A stretch of 64,000 nt of DNA from Chloroflexota bacterium (GCA_016861025.1 BOKO01000005.1:1-64000), one strand, 5' to 3'; shown: positions 7,614 to 19,349, counted from the stretch's first letter. The notes: generated by a model from the letters alone, not told the origin. Numbers and translations are program-made.

Positions 7614-8900
7614 TTACAACCCGGTTGATGTTTCGCCGCCTGGAATCAGTACACGGAGTTGGCTCCAGAGCGTTTGCACCTTGTTCTCCACTGTTTCTGC
7701 TGTAAGCGCACCTTTGCGTTTTCCTGCGTGCATCAGATCGTTGCGCAATTCGCCTAGCTGGTTGAAAAGCTGCGCCACCTCGTCGACATTAGGAATGGCA
7801 GAGACATCCAGGACATAGTCCTCTTCTTGCCGCTCTTCGGACGCTTTTGCCTTCAATCGTTGCACTCGCTGTCCAATCGAGCGTTCAGCCCTCAAGCGAG
7901 CGTCCTTATCCATCAGTTGTTCAGCCATGCCCACCTGCACCATCATCCAGGAAATCAGCCACTCACGCGCCAGCGCCACAGCTTGAAAGGTCTGATTGCG
8001 TTCCAGATACCAGGCGATCAGCTCTCGTTCAACCACCAAAGTCCGACGTGGATCGCGTTTCTGCTCCGCTTCGCTGAGCGCAATTGGCGCAAAACTGTCC
8101 AGTAGATGCTGGCTGAGCAGCGCGAACGGGCGCGCCAACTCCTGGCTAGACTGCACTGCTTCTGGCAGTTGCGTACGAATCCTTTTGCTGGCATCCATCG
8201 CCTCGGCGGGCCGCACCACGCGCAGCGCCCGTGAGGCCCGCGTCAGATTGTTCGCCGTGTGCTTCAGCGGTGAATTTCCCCAGGCCGACATCGCTCTCTT
8301 GTCAGTTGCATGTGGGTCAGGTTTGATGCGCTCATGTTGTGCATTGAGAAGCTGCGCCAGGTCGCGCGCATCACCAAAACGCACAAAACGGTCGGCGCCC
8401 ACCATCCAGTCGAAGAGTTCGACGAAGCGCGTCAGGTCGATCACGGGAGCGCGATGCGGCGTCACTGATTGGTCGCGCGCCTCAAAATTGCCGTAGAGCA
8501 CCGCCTCCAAGCGGATTTTCTTGACCACGCGCAGATAGGCTGCCGCGAGGAAGGATAAGAAGGGCAGCGAACGAAAGCCGTGAGTGATGTCGAAGACCAC
8601 CGCCTCCTCCGGCTCCACGGCGTCGACGACCGCCTGGAAAATCCTCCACAAATCTGCGTCATTGCCTCCATCGGGAATGTCGACCGGCTGTACATCGGCG
8701 ACATAGTCCTCAACCAGGCTCAGGAAGCGATCCAGATGCATTTCCTTGGCTTTTTCTGTTACAAAAACGCGCATCGTCAGATCAGGGATAAAGCGCGCCA
8801 GCGCCGCGCCGAAGAAGGGCGCCGTATGCTCGCGCTCGTTGGCAAGCACATAGGTGGTTTCATAGGCAGTGGCGGCGCCGAGAAAGGTGATAGCTTTCAT
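7614..8900 (-). CDS. TM1812-type CARF-HEPN effector (Csx1/Csm6-like)
   Basis: The chosen start at 8900 gives 428 residues beginning MKAITFLGAATAYETTY, the first strand of a TM1812-family CARF domain. VFDITHGFRSLPFLSFLAAA (about residues 124-143) is the second conserved CARF motif, which contacts cyclic oligoadenylate. The C-terminal half is helical, and ELRNDLMHAGKRKG near residue 395 supplies the R-X4-H active site of HEPN ribonucleases. It should be a cOA-activated, non-specific RNase in the cytoplasm, driven by Cas10. It starts 16 bp after the CARF-RelE stop, so the two effectors are co-transcribed. Confidence 0.88.
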   Translation of the reverse strand: MKAITFLGAATAYETTYVLANEREHTAPFFGAALARFIPDLTMRVFVTEKAKEMHLDRFLSLVEDYVADVQPVDIPDGGNDADLWRIFQAVVDAVEPEEAVVFDITHGFRSLPFLSFLAAAYLRVVKKIRLEAVLYGNFEARDQSVTPHRAPVIDLTRFVELFDWMVGADRFVRFGDARDLAQLLNAQHERIKPDPHATDKRAMSAWGNSPLKHTANNLTRASRALRVVRPAEAMDASKRIRTQLPEAVQSSQELARPFALLSQHLLDSFAPIALSEAEQKRDPRRTLVVERELIAWYLERNQTFQAVALAREWLISWMMVQVGMAEQLMDKDARLRAERSIGQRVQRLKAKASEERQEEDYVLDVSAIPNVDEVAQLFNQLGELRNDLMHAGKRKGALTAETVENKVQTLWSQLRVLIPGGETSTGL

Positions 8901-8916
8901 GATAGTTTTGTAAACC

Positions 8917-10056
8917 TCACGGGTTGTCGTTGACTCGATCATGGGCGCCAAAATAGCGCAGTCGCAGCCTCCCGCCTTCGGCGACGCAACTGGCGCGGCG
9001 GCCTTGCGTCAGGCGAAAATGGCCGATGGGGCGGCCGTCGGCGGACCTGCGATTTTGATAATCTTCGTACTGAAGGCCGCCATCCTGTTTGAGCTTTGCA
9101 ACGCCGCCTTCATTGAGCAGCACGCTCACCCTGGCCAGCGTCCTTTGCAGATCGATGCGTTCCTCCGGAGTTGCTCTGTCGAAATCACGCCGAAACGACT
9201 CCTCATACACAAGATTCGGGAAAGGGAGCAGGTCTCTCTGAAGCAGATCGTGGCGCACGCGGTTCCAGATCAGGCGTCCCCACTCCGAAAGGGTGACGTC
9301 GCCATGTTGATCGATGTCGAGTAGTCCCTCCGGCAGGTTGGCGACTTCGCTGTGCGGAAGAATCGCCCCGGCGTCCAGCAGCGCCAGCTGGGTGCAATGG
9401 GTTTGCAGCGTCGCTACGTCGATCTGGATCGGCAGGCGGGGGATGCGCAGCAGTTGTTTGCTGCTCTCGAAGATATAGACGATTTCATCCGCATAGAACA
9501 TGCCGGCGATATTGAGATAACTTTGCAGGCTCTTGAAGGCGCCGGTGAGATTGAAGACGATGTGATAGCCATCGGCTCGATATCCGGGAACGGTCTCCTC
9601 GCACAAACGCAGCAACTCTTTGATTCCGTGGGAAAAGCGCCGGTTATCGCCGCCGCTCAACTGTTCAGGGACCCACATCTGCACATTCGCAATCCCCTGG
9701 CCGCGCAAGAAGGCTTCCAGCGTCTGCGCGGCCCTGCGTCCTAGCGCCGTATCCGTGGCGACAAGCACATGCACATCGTTGCGGGCGCGCTGAAGTTGGT
9801 CTTCATACAGGCCGTAGAGTCCGTTCAATTCAGCGCTTAACAGGCGCTTCGCCGCAACCGTCCCTTCGGTCAGGGTTTGCTCCGCACGCGCGACCAGTTC
9901 GGCAAGAAAAGCCTCCAGGTCAGGCGGCAACTCCGTTGCGTTTGCATGGCGATTCAGCCTTTCCGCTCCCCCTTCTTCCCGTTCTTCAGGTGACAGGGAT
10001 TTCAGAAACAGGCTGATGCCCACCGTCGTCAGCACCAATTGTCGTTGTCTTGCCAT
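8917..10056 (-). CDS. CARF-RelE effector (Cami1-like)
   Basis: This 379-residue protein opens LVLTTVGISLFL and has HIVFNLTGAFKSLQSYLNI (about 175), the two motifs of the APE2256/TIGR02619 CARF group. After a linker the last 90 residues read like RelE: YEESFRRDFDRATPEERIDL, then VAKLKQDGG, then a basic strand GRRASCVAEGGRLRLRYFG and a terminal HD. CARF-RelE fusions such as Cami1 cut ribosome-bound mRNA when bound to cOA. AAGGAG lies nine bases before the ATG. Domain order is seen in the sequence; ribosome dependence is by analogy. Confidence 0.75.
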   Translation of the reverse strand: MARQRQLVLTTVGISLFLKSLSPEEREEGGAERLNRHANATELPPDLEAFLAELVARAEQTLTEGTVAAKRLLSAELNGLYGLYEDQLQRARNDVHVLVATDTALGRRAAQTLEAFLRGQGIANVQMWVPEQLSGGDNRRFSHGIKELLRLCEETVPGYRADGYHIVFNLTGAFKSLQSYLNIAGMFYADEIVYIFESSKQLLRIPRLPIQIDVATLQTHCTQLALLDAGAILPHSEVANLPEGLLDIDQHGDVTLSEWGRLIWNRVRHDLLQRDLLPFPNLVYEESFRRDFDRATPEERIDLQRTLARVSVLLNEGGVAKLKQDGGLQYEDYQNRRSADGRPIGHFRLTQGRRASCVAEGGRLRLRYFGAHDRVNDNP

Positions 10057-10091
10057 GGCTCATCGCTCCTTCCTCGCCTCAAGACGCGCAC

Positions 10092-10690
10092 ATCCCCCGT
10101 AGACGCCGCTCGCAGCGGCGTGATCGTGTTACCCAATCACACCCATCCAGCCCAATCCATTCGCCAATCGAGACCGTGCAGCTCTCAGCCGCACCTACCG
10201 CCGTAGACGCCGCTCGCAGCGGCGTGATCCTGTCTGCCCAATCACGTCCATCCAACTCAATCCATTCGTCAACCGAGACCGTGCGGCTGAGAGCCGCACC
10301 TACCGCACCCCCGTAGACGCCGCTCGCAGCGGCGTGAGCGTGTTCGCCCAATCACGTCCATCCAGCCCATTGCATTCGTCAATCGAGACCGTGCGGCTGA
10401 GAGCCGCACCTACCACACCCCCCGTAGACGCCGCTCGCAGCGGCGTGATCGTGTTACCCAATCACACCCATCCAGCCCAATCCATTCGTCAATCGAGACC
10501 GTGCGGCTGAGAGCCGCACCTACAGCCCCTCCGTAGACGCCGCTCGCAGCGGCGTGATCTTGCCCGTCCAATCACGTCCATCCAACCCAATCCATTCGTC
10601 AACCGAGACCGTGCGGCTCTCAGCCGCACCTACCACACCCCCCGTAGACGCCGCTCGCAGCGGCGTGATCTTGTCCGCCCAATCACGCTC
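10092..10690. repeat. REP array B: six tandem copies
   Basis: The core GTAG plus ACGCCGCTCGCAGCGGCGT occurs at 10099, 10203, 10313, 10424, 10533 and 10644 (period 104-111 bp). Between cores lies a shared spacer (CCAATCACRYCCATCCA) and an opposite-facing hairpin GTGCGGCT-GAG-AGCCGCAC followed by CTAC. The plus-facing hairpin is the same as in arrays A and C; the partner hairpin and the spacers are specific to B. The array fills the 640-bp gap between csm5 and the CARF-RelE gene, where no protein gene is credible. Confidence 0.88.
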
Positions 10691-10696
10691 TACATC

Positions 10697-11827
10697 TCAT
10701 CGCGCCCTCATCTCAACCAGACACCACCCCGGCGCAGCCTGTGGGACTTCTCTGCGCTGGCCCCGTTCATCCTGCACCAGCCCGACAAAGACGCGGCGAC
10801 TGGATGGGAAACGGATCTCAACGTCACGCTCTGGTTGGTTGCGTGACCGGGATCGGCTGAGTCGATATTCGGTGAGAATGTGTTGCATAAACGGTTTGCT
10901 GGCAAGTAGACGCGTGCCAAAGGTCTTATCCTCCCAGCCAGTTCCCCAGCCGAGCGCGATCAAAAACCGGCGGTTGCCAGTCTTGGCCTGCGCCAGTTGC
11001 TGATAGAACTGGGCAATTCGCACGCCGCCTTCTGCTTTGGCAAACCAGACCGCCTCGCGGGCGACACGTTCCTGGGTGTGTCGGCTAACCACTTGGGGAA
11101 GTTGCTCAAGCAGCTTGTCTCCCCGCAGGGTCAAACCGCCTGCCTTCGCCCAATCCGAGAAGAGTTGGCGGTCGATCTTGACAGTCAGATGAAAGACGCT
11201 TTCCGATGCGATTGCCTCCATCTCGATCGGCGCCTTGAGTTCTCCACGCCGGTTGATGACCCGTGCATTTGCCACCATCAGCCGATCGACGCCTAGGGGC
11301 TCGCTGTCGCTCACTTGCAGAGCGCGCAGCAGATCGTGATTGGGGTCTTTGCCAAACAGTGCCTGCTCATACTGTCGGGCAGCAAACTCTCGCTTCCGAT
11401 TCAAGTTTCTGCCTTCAGGTTGCAGCTGGCGCGCTTCCCACATATACCAGCCGAGCGCTGTGCGCAAAGCCCCTTTCAGCGTGGTGCCAGGCAGGTAGGG
11501 ACGATCATAGGCGTCCTTTAGTTGCTCGCGCAGTTGGGCGCCTTCGCCGGTGCTGCGCGGCGCGCCGCGTAAACTGTAGCGGAAGAATGGGCTGCCTTCC
11601 TGATAGTCCAGTGGCTTCAGCAACTGAACCGGTCTGGAGCGCGCCAATTGCTCCGCCACTCTTGGATCATCAGCGTCCTGTGCATCGAGCAAGGCGTCCT
11701 CGTTGATCCGCCAGGTGCGCCCCTTCTGAATGGCGTAATCGTACTCATTGAGCAGTTCACGTCCGCTGCCGATATGCAGCGGTGTGATCGTGGTCACAGT
11801 AACATCGTAGATTGCGTAATCAGCCAT
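10697..11827 (-). CDS. csm5: Type III-A RAMP protein Csm5
   Basis: From the ATG at 11827 (AAAGGAGG seven bases upstream) the protein has 376 residues. It begins MADYAIYDVTVTTITPLHIG, a RAMP first strand with the conserved TPLHIGSG, and carries the glycine-rich YLPGTTLKGALRTAL (about residues 115-130) typical of Csm5. Csm5 caps the crRNA 3' end of the Csm complex and helps final trimming. It overlaps csm4 by eight bases. The C-terminus ends at the border of REP array B. Confidence 0.88.
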   Translation of the reverse strand: MADYAIYDVTVTTITPLHIGSGRELLNEYDYAIQKGRTWRINEDALLDAQDADDPRVAEQLARSRPVQLLKPLDYQEGSPFFRYSLRGAPRSTGEGAQLREQLKDAYDRPYLPGTTLKGALRTALGWYMWEARQLQPEGRNLNRKREFAARQYEQALFGKDPNHDLLRALQVSDSEPLGVDRLMVANARVINRRGELKAPIEMEAIASESVFHLTVKIDRQLFSDWAKAGGLTLRGDKLLEQLPQVVSRHTQERVAREAVWFAKAEGGVRIAQFYQQLAQAKTGNRRFLIALGWGTGWEDKTFGTRLLASKPFMQHILTEYRLSRSRSRNQPERDVEIRFPSSRRVFVGLVQDERGQRREVPQAAPGWCLVEMRAR

Positions 11828-13004
11828 GATTCGCCTCCTTTGCCAGACCCGCCGCCACTGCAAAGCCAGCCCGATATACGGGATGAGGTAGACGATCTGG
11901 CGACGATCCCTCATTCCTGCCATAGTCAGGCGCAACATCGACCAGATCACCAGCAACGTTCTTGCTCATCGGTATCAGACTACCCTCTTCCAGCAGATGA
12001 ATGCGCTTTCGCCGCTGTGCAGGCCCGTCTGGGGACCGCAGCCAGCCGGCAACACTGGCGATGCGGTAAGCCGCATTCGTTGCAGCGGTCATGGCGCGCA
12101 CTGCGTCAGCGTCCGCAGGGTGATAGCGGCTGAGCAGCCAGGCCAATTCATGGGGACGGTGATCGGGCAGCGTCAGCGGCGCGGCGACCGGCTCATGCGT
12201 AAAAGCGCCATAGCCAACGCTGCGATCGCCGCCGATCCCTTCTTCACTCAGCAGGGCAAGAATCTGCTCTATGCTCTCCTGATAACTTTGTGCGCTGCCT
12301 GCAATGGTGCGGTTCGGTGCGCGCCATTGGATGCCAAACCAAAGACCGCATTCTGGCCCGAAGCGCACCTGACCGATGTGAAAGATGGTCGAGGCTGAAT
12401 TGGTGCGATCCACCGTCACACGGGGGGTGCGCCCTTCCTGCCAGACCTCAAGATTCGGGAAAACATGCAGCGAGCGTTTCTGTCGCGTCTTTGGATCGAC
12501 GCGCACCCAATCAGGCAGACGCTTCAACTCTGGCTCGCGCATCAGCCAGAGGCGTCCCCCTTGCAAGAGCAAGCCTTCTGGTTCGCGCTTGTCTGCCGGC
12601 TGCGTGTTGGGTTTTTCCTGTTCGGGCGGCGCCCATCGATCCAGCTTTTCACCCTTCAGCGCGCGCATGAAAAGCTCCTCAGAGAGCCAGCGAATGCGCT
12701 TGACGCGTTTCCCACCCTGCGGCGCTGCAAACAGCCGCGCAGGATCGACCGGCATCGGGTAGAAGCGTACGTCGCCCACAAACGGGAACGCAGATGTCAG
12801 CAAAAACGGCGGCTCCGACTGCGCCGCCAGAAAGGGCGTCAGCCAGGCGTCCACGTCACCCCCTAGCCGTCGCCAGCCATCGACCAGCGCCGAGAACAAT
12901 GTATCTGAAGGCAGCGAGACGCCGCTTTCCTCCAGATTGACTCCACGCACGCCCAGGTGTAGACCGGCGCGAAAGTGAAGTCGATGCACCGATAAGGTCG
13001 GCAT
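11820..13004 (-). CDS. csm4: Type III-A RAMP protein Csm4
   Basis: This 394-residue Cas5-group RAMP begins MPTLSVHRLHFRAGLHLGVR. The region EEGIGGDRSVGYGAFTHEP (about residue 240) is the C-terminal glycine-rich loop of the family, and LPSDTLFSALVDGW near residue 32 matches the Csm4 N-terminal helix. Csm4 holds the crRNA 5' tag and contacts Csm1. The residues between about 125 and 165 are a charged insert. It overlaps csm5 and starts 10 bp after csm3. Confidence 0.9.
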   Translation of the reverse strand: MPTLSVHRLHFRAGLHLGVRGVNLEESGVSLPSDTLFSALVDGWRRLGGDVDAWLTPFLAAQSEPPFLLTSAFPFVGDVRFYPMPVDPARLFAAPQGGKRVKRIRWLSEELFMRALKGEKLDRWAPPEQEKPNTQPADKREPEGLLLQGGRLWLMREPELKRLPDWVRVDPKTRQKRSLHVFPNLEVWQEGRTPRVTVDRTNSASTIFHIGQVRFGPECGLWFGIQWRAPNRTIAGSAQSYQESIEQILALLSEEGIGGDRSVGYGAFTHEPVAAPLTLPDHRPHELAWLLSRYHPADADAVRAMTAATNAAYRIASVAGWLRSPDGPAQRRKRIHLLEEGSLIPMSKNVAGDLVDVAPDYGRNEGSSPDRLPHPVYRAGFAVAAGLAKEANHG

Positions 13005-13014
13005 GAGCGCCTCC

Positions 13015-13860
13015 TTAGTTGATGTTGAGATGTTGGCGAATCCGTCCCTGCAGTTCCGGCAATTCAGCGACCAGTTGGCTCAATGAATCGTACTCGCCCA
13101 GCGGCTTTGCCTTCGACAACATGTCGTCTCTGCCGCGTAGCCTCACCTGCAGCCCGCTGAGGCGCACCTTGCCAGACCCACGCGAGCCAAGCCCGCCCAG
13201 GTAATCATCTTCGAGCAGCACCAGCCCCTTGATCAGTTCAGCCAGATTCGCGACGTCGCGCGCAGGGTCGCAACCGTCACCTGCATAAATCGAGTAGACG
13301 ATCTCCGCCGGTTCAAACCTGACGCCAGCCGGCACGCGTTCCATCTGGCGTGGGTTTGCCGCCGATGTGACGCGGTCAATGGAGACCTCGGTCTTGATCT
13401 CCGTGTAGGGAAGGTCAAGACGGGCAAGTTTCTCCAGGTCTTCCGCGCTCTTTTCGCCCATCTGCACATCTCGCACCACCAGCCGCGTCGGCGTGGCGAT
13501 GCCAAACTCGCGTTCGCCCGGAACGCCAAAGACCTGACAGACCGCGCACGCTTCGTACTCTGTGCGTCCCTGGTTCTTCTGAACATCGCGTGACTGGTTG
13601 GCGCCACACGAGTGAATGGCGCCCTGTCCAATGCGTTGATTCTGGGGCAGACCCTCGTACTTCTCCAGCAGGCTGCGCACCTTGCCCTTGAGCGAGGAGC
13701 CGGGAATGTACGGGCGATTGGAGAGCGGATCGCGAATCACCGTCTTGTCCACGCCGCCGATCTCAACACCGACATCGGAGCCGCCAATGTGGAGTCCCGA
13801 CACCGCCTCAATGGTGAAGGTCAGGAAGACGCGACCTTGCAGTTCGATTTGCTTATTCAT
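13015..13860 (-). CDS. csm3: Type III-A backbone RNase Csm3
   Basis: Starting at 13860 (AGGAGA upstream) the protein has 281 residues. GLHIGGSDVGVEIGGVDKTV contains Asp38, matching the catalytic Asp33 of Streptococcus Csm3, so target RNA cleavage at 6-nt steps should be intact. YIPGSSLKGKVRSLLEKYEG is the conserved crRNA-binding loop and helix. A cysteine cluster (HSCG, ACAVC) is typical of the Csm3 lid. It lies between csm2 and csm4 with short gaps. A 38-codon upstream extension of the frame overlaps csm2 and has no support. Confidence 0.95.
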   Translation of the reverse strand: MNKQIELQGRVFLTFTIEAVSGLHIGGSDVGVEIGGVDKTVIRDPLSNRPYIPGSSLKGKVRSLLEKYEGLPQNQRIGQGAIHSCGANQSRDVQKNQGRTEYEACAVCQVFGVPGEREFGIATPTRLVVRDVQMGEKSAEDLEKLARLDLPYTEIKTEVSIDRVTSAANPRQMERVPAGVRFEPAEIVYSIYAGDGCDPARDVANLAELIKGLVLLEDDYLGGLGSRGSGKVRLSGLQVRLRGRDDMLSKAKPLGEYDSLSQLVAELPELQGRIRQHLNIN

Positions 13861-13885
13861 GAGTGTTCTCCTGTTAGTAATGAGC

Positions 13886-14314
13886 CTAGTTGCCACCGGC
13901 TGCTTTGTGATAGGCAAGGATCGCCTCGAAGAACTCAACGAAATGGCTAAAATAGACGTATCGTCTAGTTTCATCTGTCTCTCGAATCACTGGTTCCAAA
14001 GCTGAATCGAGAATTTCGACGAGGTCTTGCACTCCCTGTTTTCGCTCTTTCTTGGCGCGGTATGCCATCTTGGGCTTCAGCAGAACCATTCTTCGATATG
14101 CCTTTTTGCGATTATCTCCCCCCATGCTCCACTGCGCCTCAATCTGCCTCACTTCGCCAAAAAGTGAACGTATCTGACTTGTAGATAGGCGGTCTTCCTT
14201 TTTGGGATAGTCAACAAGTTGTCTTCCAATCTTGTTTGCGTGTTGCACAAGAAGATCAACCCTATTCGCGTCTGTTATGATAAGCGATAGCGCGTCTCTT
14301 AATTCGTTATTCAT
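13886..14314 (-). CDS. csm2: Type III-A small subunit Csm2
   Basis: This 142-residue helical protein contains LSTSQIRSLFGEVRQIEAQW, the Csm2 signature, and ends in a helix HFVEFFEAILAYHKAAGG. Csm2 forms the inner filament of the Csm complex. The start at 14314 has AAAGGAG eight bases upstream; an ATG eight codons earlier would place that site inside the gene. In most type III-A operons csm2 directly follows csm1. Here REP array C and a transposase gene intervene, so it may need its own promoter or read-through. Confidence 0.92.
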   Translation of the reverse strand: MNNELRDALSLIITDANRVDLLVQHANKIGRQLVDYPKKEDRLSTSQIRSLFGEVRQIEAQWSMGGDNRKKAYRRMVLLKPKMAYRAKKERKQGVQDLVEILDSALEPVIRETDETRRYVYFSHFVEFFEAILAYHKAAGGN

Positions 14315-14397
14315 CTGTTGGCTCCTTTCATGACTCAAGAATTACGCTCGTTTGTCAGGTCTCGTTTTTCCCAACAACCTCCGCCAAACCACATTCA

Positions 14398-14852
14398 CTC
14401 CTTGACCGAGACCGGGCGGCTACGAGCCGCCCCTACGCCACACCGCTGCCCTGCCGTAGACGCCGCTCGCAGCGGCGTGGTCTCGTTTACCCCAACAACC
14501 TCCGCCAAACCACATCCCTTCTTCGACCGAGACCGGGCGGCTACGAGCCGCCCCTACGCCACACCGCCGCCTCCACCGTAGACGCCGCTCGCAGCGGCGT
14601 GGTCTCGTTTACCCCAACAACCTCCACCAAACCATATTCATTCCTCGACCGAGACCGGGCGGCTAAGGGCCGCCCCTACGCCACACCGCCGTCTCCACCG
14701 TAGACGCCGCTCGCAGCGGCGTGGTCTCGTCTGTCCAATAACACCCGCCAAACCACACCCCTTCCTCGACCGAGATCGGGCGGCTACGAGCCGCCCCTAC
14801 GCCACACCGTCGCTTCTATCGTAGACGCCGCTCGCAGCGGCGTGGTCTTGTT
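14398..14852. repeat. REP array C beside the RAYT gene: four units
   Basis: Units of about 122 bp have cores GTAG plus ACGCCGCTCGCAGCGGCGT at 14455, 14578, 14700 and 14821. Each core is preceded by an opposite hairpin GGGCGGCT-ACG-AGCCGCCC and CTAC, 19-20 bp before GTAG. The third unit has changed loop bases (TAAGG) but keeps the stem. The shared linkers are CCAACAACCTCC and CGACCGAGACC. The array touches the 3' end of the RAYT gene, the usual position of REPs that a RAYT recognises. Confidence 0.9.
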
Positions 14853-14883
14853 TCTCCTCACAACACTGTGTTCGCTCAAAACG

Positions 14884-15420
14884 TCAATCCCGATCCGCCT
14901 CTGACTCGTCCCAGTTGTAATCACGAATCGATAGCGGAAGCTCCCATCCCCATTTGTCTGGATAGACGCCCCGCGCCTGCCATGCCGCATAACTGGAATA
15001 GGGCCAATCCTCAGGTCGAAGCACGAGACCATGCTTTACCGGGTTGTAGTGGATGTAATCCAGATGGCGCTGGAAATCTTCTTCATCTCGAATCACGTGA
15101 TCCCAGAAACCCTTTTGCCAAAACCTCATCTTTCCGGTGATGCCAAGCATGGTCTTGTAGTCTTTGGTGAAGTTCGGTTTGAGTGAATGCATGATGGCGC
15201 TGAAACTGCTTGCTCCGGTCGGACGAATCATGATGTGGAAGTGCTCCGGCAAGAAGCAGTAGGCGGTCATCAAAAAAGGATGAAGGCGCTTCGTCGCCTG
15301 CAAGTTTTGCCGCAGCAGATCAACAAACTGTGGCTGCTCAAAAACCGGTGTACGGTGATACACGACCTGCGTCATGAAGATTGTGGCGTCCGGCGCGTAG
15401 TAGCGGTGAATCCGGCTCAT
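14884..15420 (-). mobile_element. REP-associated tyrosine transposase (RAYT, Y1/HUH family)
   Basis: From the ATG at 15420 (GGGGAAG upstream; an alternative ATG is at 15450) the protein has 178 residues. FLPEHFHIMIRP (residues 57-68) holds the His-x-His metal site, and LDYIHYNPVKHGLVLRPEDW is the RAYT motif with the candidate catalytic Tyr. WPYSSYAAW follows, as in the IS200-related Transposase_17 family. RAYTs nick single-stranded DNA at GTAG-marked hairpins; array C at its 3' end carries exactly such hairpins. It lies 41 bp after csm1 in the same direction and splits the csm operon. Confidence 0.93.
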
Positions 15421-15461
15421 TTCTTCCCCATCCTTGCGGCATCGATGCAAATGCTCACGCC

Positions 15462-18068
<2,607 letters not shown>

Positions 18069-18328
18069 CGAGTGTTCCCTCCATCAAGGCTTGCCTGCAC
18101 CGTTCCCGCAAAGGGGAAGCGAGGCAGGGGGATGTTGGATGGTTGAAAAAATGTTTCCATCCGATGCAGACGGGTTGCAGCTATGGCGTCGCTCTTCCGG
18201 TGAACACTCAGTGCGACAGCCGGCCTTGCACCGCCTGCGCCAGCCGCTGTCAGCTGGATGGCGTTAACGCAGCGTGATCGAAATTTTTCTGTTTGAGTTT
18301 CTTTTCTGGCAAGTTTATACTGTCAGGC

Positions 18329-18835
18329 ATGGACGATAGAGAAGAACTGAAACAAACCATCAGAGATATCCTGATCGAGATCGTACAGAGCGATTCCGAA
18401 CTTCGCAGCGAGCTGATACGGATGGGTGACATCGCTCCTCCTTCTGTTGTTGCAGAGTCGGGCGCCGCCTACCTTGTCGCCTCCTCGCAAGAACTCACCG
18501 AGTATCTTGATTTCAGCGATCCGGATGCGATTCGGCTGCGCGGCCACCGCATCTGGATCGAAGACATTCTGTATGAACATGTTTATGGCGGCCTGAATGC
18601 TGAACAACTTGCCACGCGCTTTCCGACCCTGACGCAGGCCGACATCTACGCTGTGTTGCTCTACTATTATCGCCATCAGGCCAGCCTGGATCGACGCCTC
18701 GAGGACTGGCTCCTTCACAGCCAACGAGCCTGGGTTGCACAACAACGCTCCTCTACACCTGTGATAGAAAAATTGCGGCGGCTCCATGCCGAGCGCAATC
18801 CAACGACGCCATCAATGAGTCTCCCAACGGCATGA
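18329..18835 (+). CDS. DUF433-type antitoxin
   Basis: This 168-residue protein begins MDDREELKQTIRDILIEIVQ, a helical segment, and carries a DUF433 winged-helix domain: GHRIWIEDILYEHVYGGLNA, RFPTLTQADIYAVLLYYYRH. DUF433 proteins bind DNA and pair with PIN-like DUF5615 toxins. Its end overlaps the toxin start by ATGA (18832-18835). The pair is divergent from csm1 and may stabilise the defence island. Confidence 0.8.
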   Translation: MDDREELKQTIRDILIEIVQSDSELRSELIRMGDIAPPSVVAESGAAYLVASSQELTEYLDFSDPDAIRLRGHRIWIEDILYEHVYGGLNAEQLATRFPTLTQADIYAVLLYYYRHQASLDRRLEDWLLHSQRAWVAQQRSSTPVIEKLRRLHAERNPTTPSMSLPTA

Positions 18836-19206
18836 GACGAGTTCAGTACTTGCTTGATGAGCATGTGGACCGTCGTCTGCGCCAGATTCTGCAGCGCATG
18901 GCGCCGACGCTGACCGTGCGCTGTATTGGCGACCCCGATGCCCCGCCGTTGAGCGCGTCGGATCCGGACATTCTGATTTGGTGCGAACGCTATGACTTTC
19001 TTCTGGTCACCAACAACCGCCGTTCCATGCCCAGTCATCTGGAAGTCCATCTCGCCCGTGGCCACCATGCGCCGGGAATCTTCATCATGAACGTTCATCA
19101 TGCCCTCATCACCACAGCCAATGAATTAATTTTGATCTGGGAGACTTGCACAGTGGATGAATTTGAAGACTGCATCTGGTTTTTGCCCATCAGTGGACGA
19201 TGGTGA
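18832..19206 (+). CDS. DUF5615 PIN-like toxin
   Basis: This 124-residue protein starts MRRVQYLLDEHVDRRLRQIL, with the first PIN-like acidic motif (LDEHV). LSASDPDILIWCERYDFLLV and the following TNNRRSMP form the Mut7-C/DUF5615 core. Such proteins are predicted RNases. It is translationally coupled to the DUF433 gene, the standard arrangement of this toxin-antitoxin type. The final residues (EFEDCIWFLP) form a typical end. It appears intact. Confidence 0.82.
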   Translation: MRRVQYLLDEHVDRRLRQILQRMAPTLTVRCIGDPDAPPLSASDPDILIWCERYDFLLVTNNRRSMPSHLEVHLARGHHAPGIFIMNVHHALITTANELILIWETCTVDEFEDCIWFLPISGRW

Positions 19207-19349
19207 GAAACGCTTTTTCGGCACATCATTAGCAAACCTCCCGTCCCGATTGTGGCAATCCTTTTCTCTGGCGGCGATGGTGGAGATCGGCCGCCGTGCA
19301 AATGTCGGTAGAAGAGCAAGATGACCTGACATCTGTCTTGCACTGCGCA

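Noticed and set aside
7152..7628. 158-codon frame in REP array A
   Set aside because: It is a translation of tandem hairpins whose period of about 105 bp keeps a frame open; no RBS and no homologue.
10092..10690. Array B as a second CRISPR
   Set aside because: Units repeat almost entirely, including what would be the spacers, and contain paired hairpins; spacers in a CRISPR would all differ.
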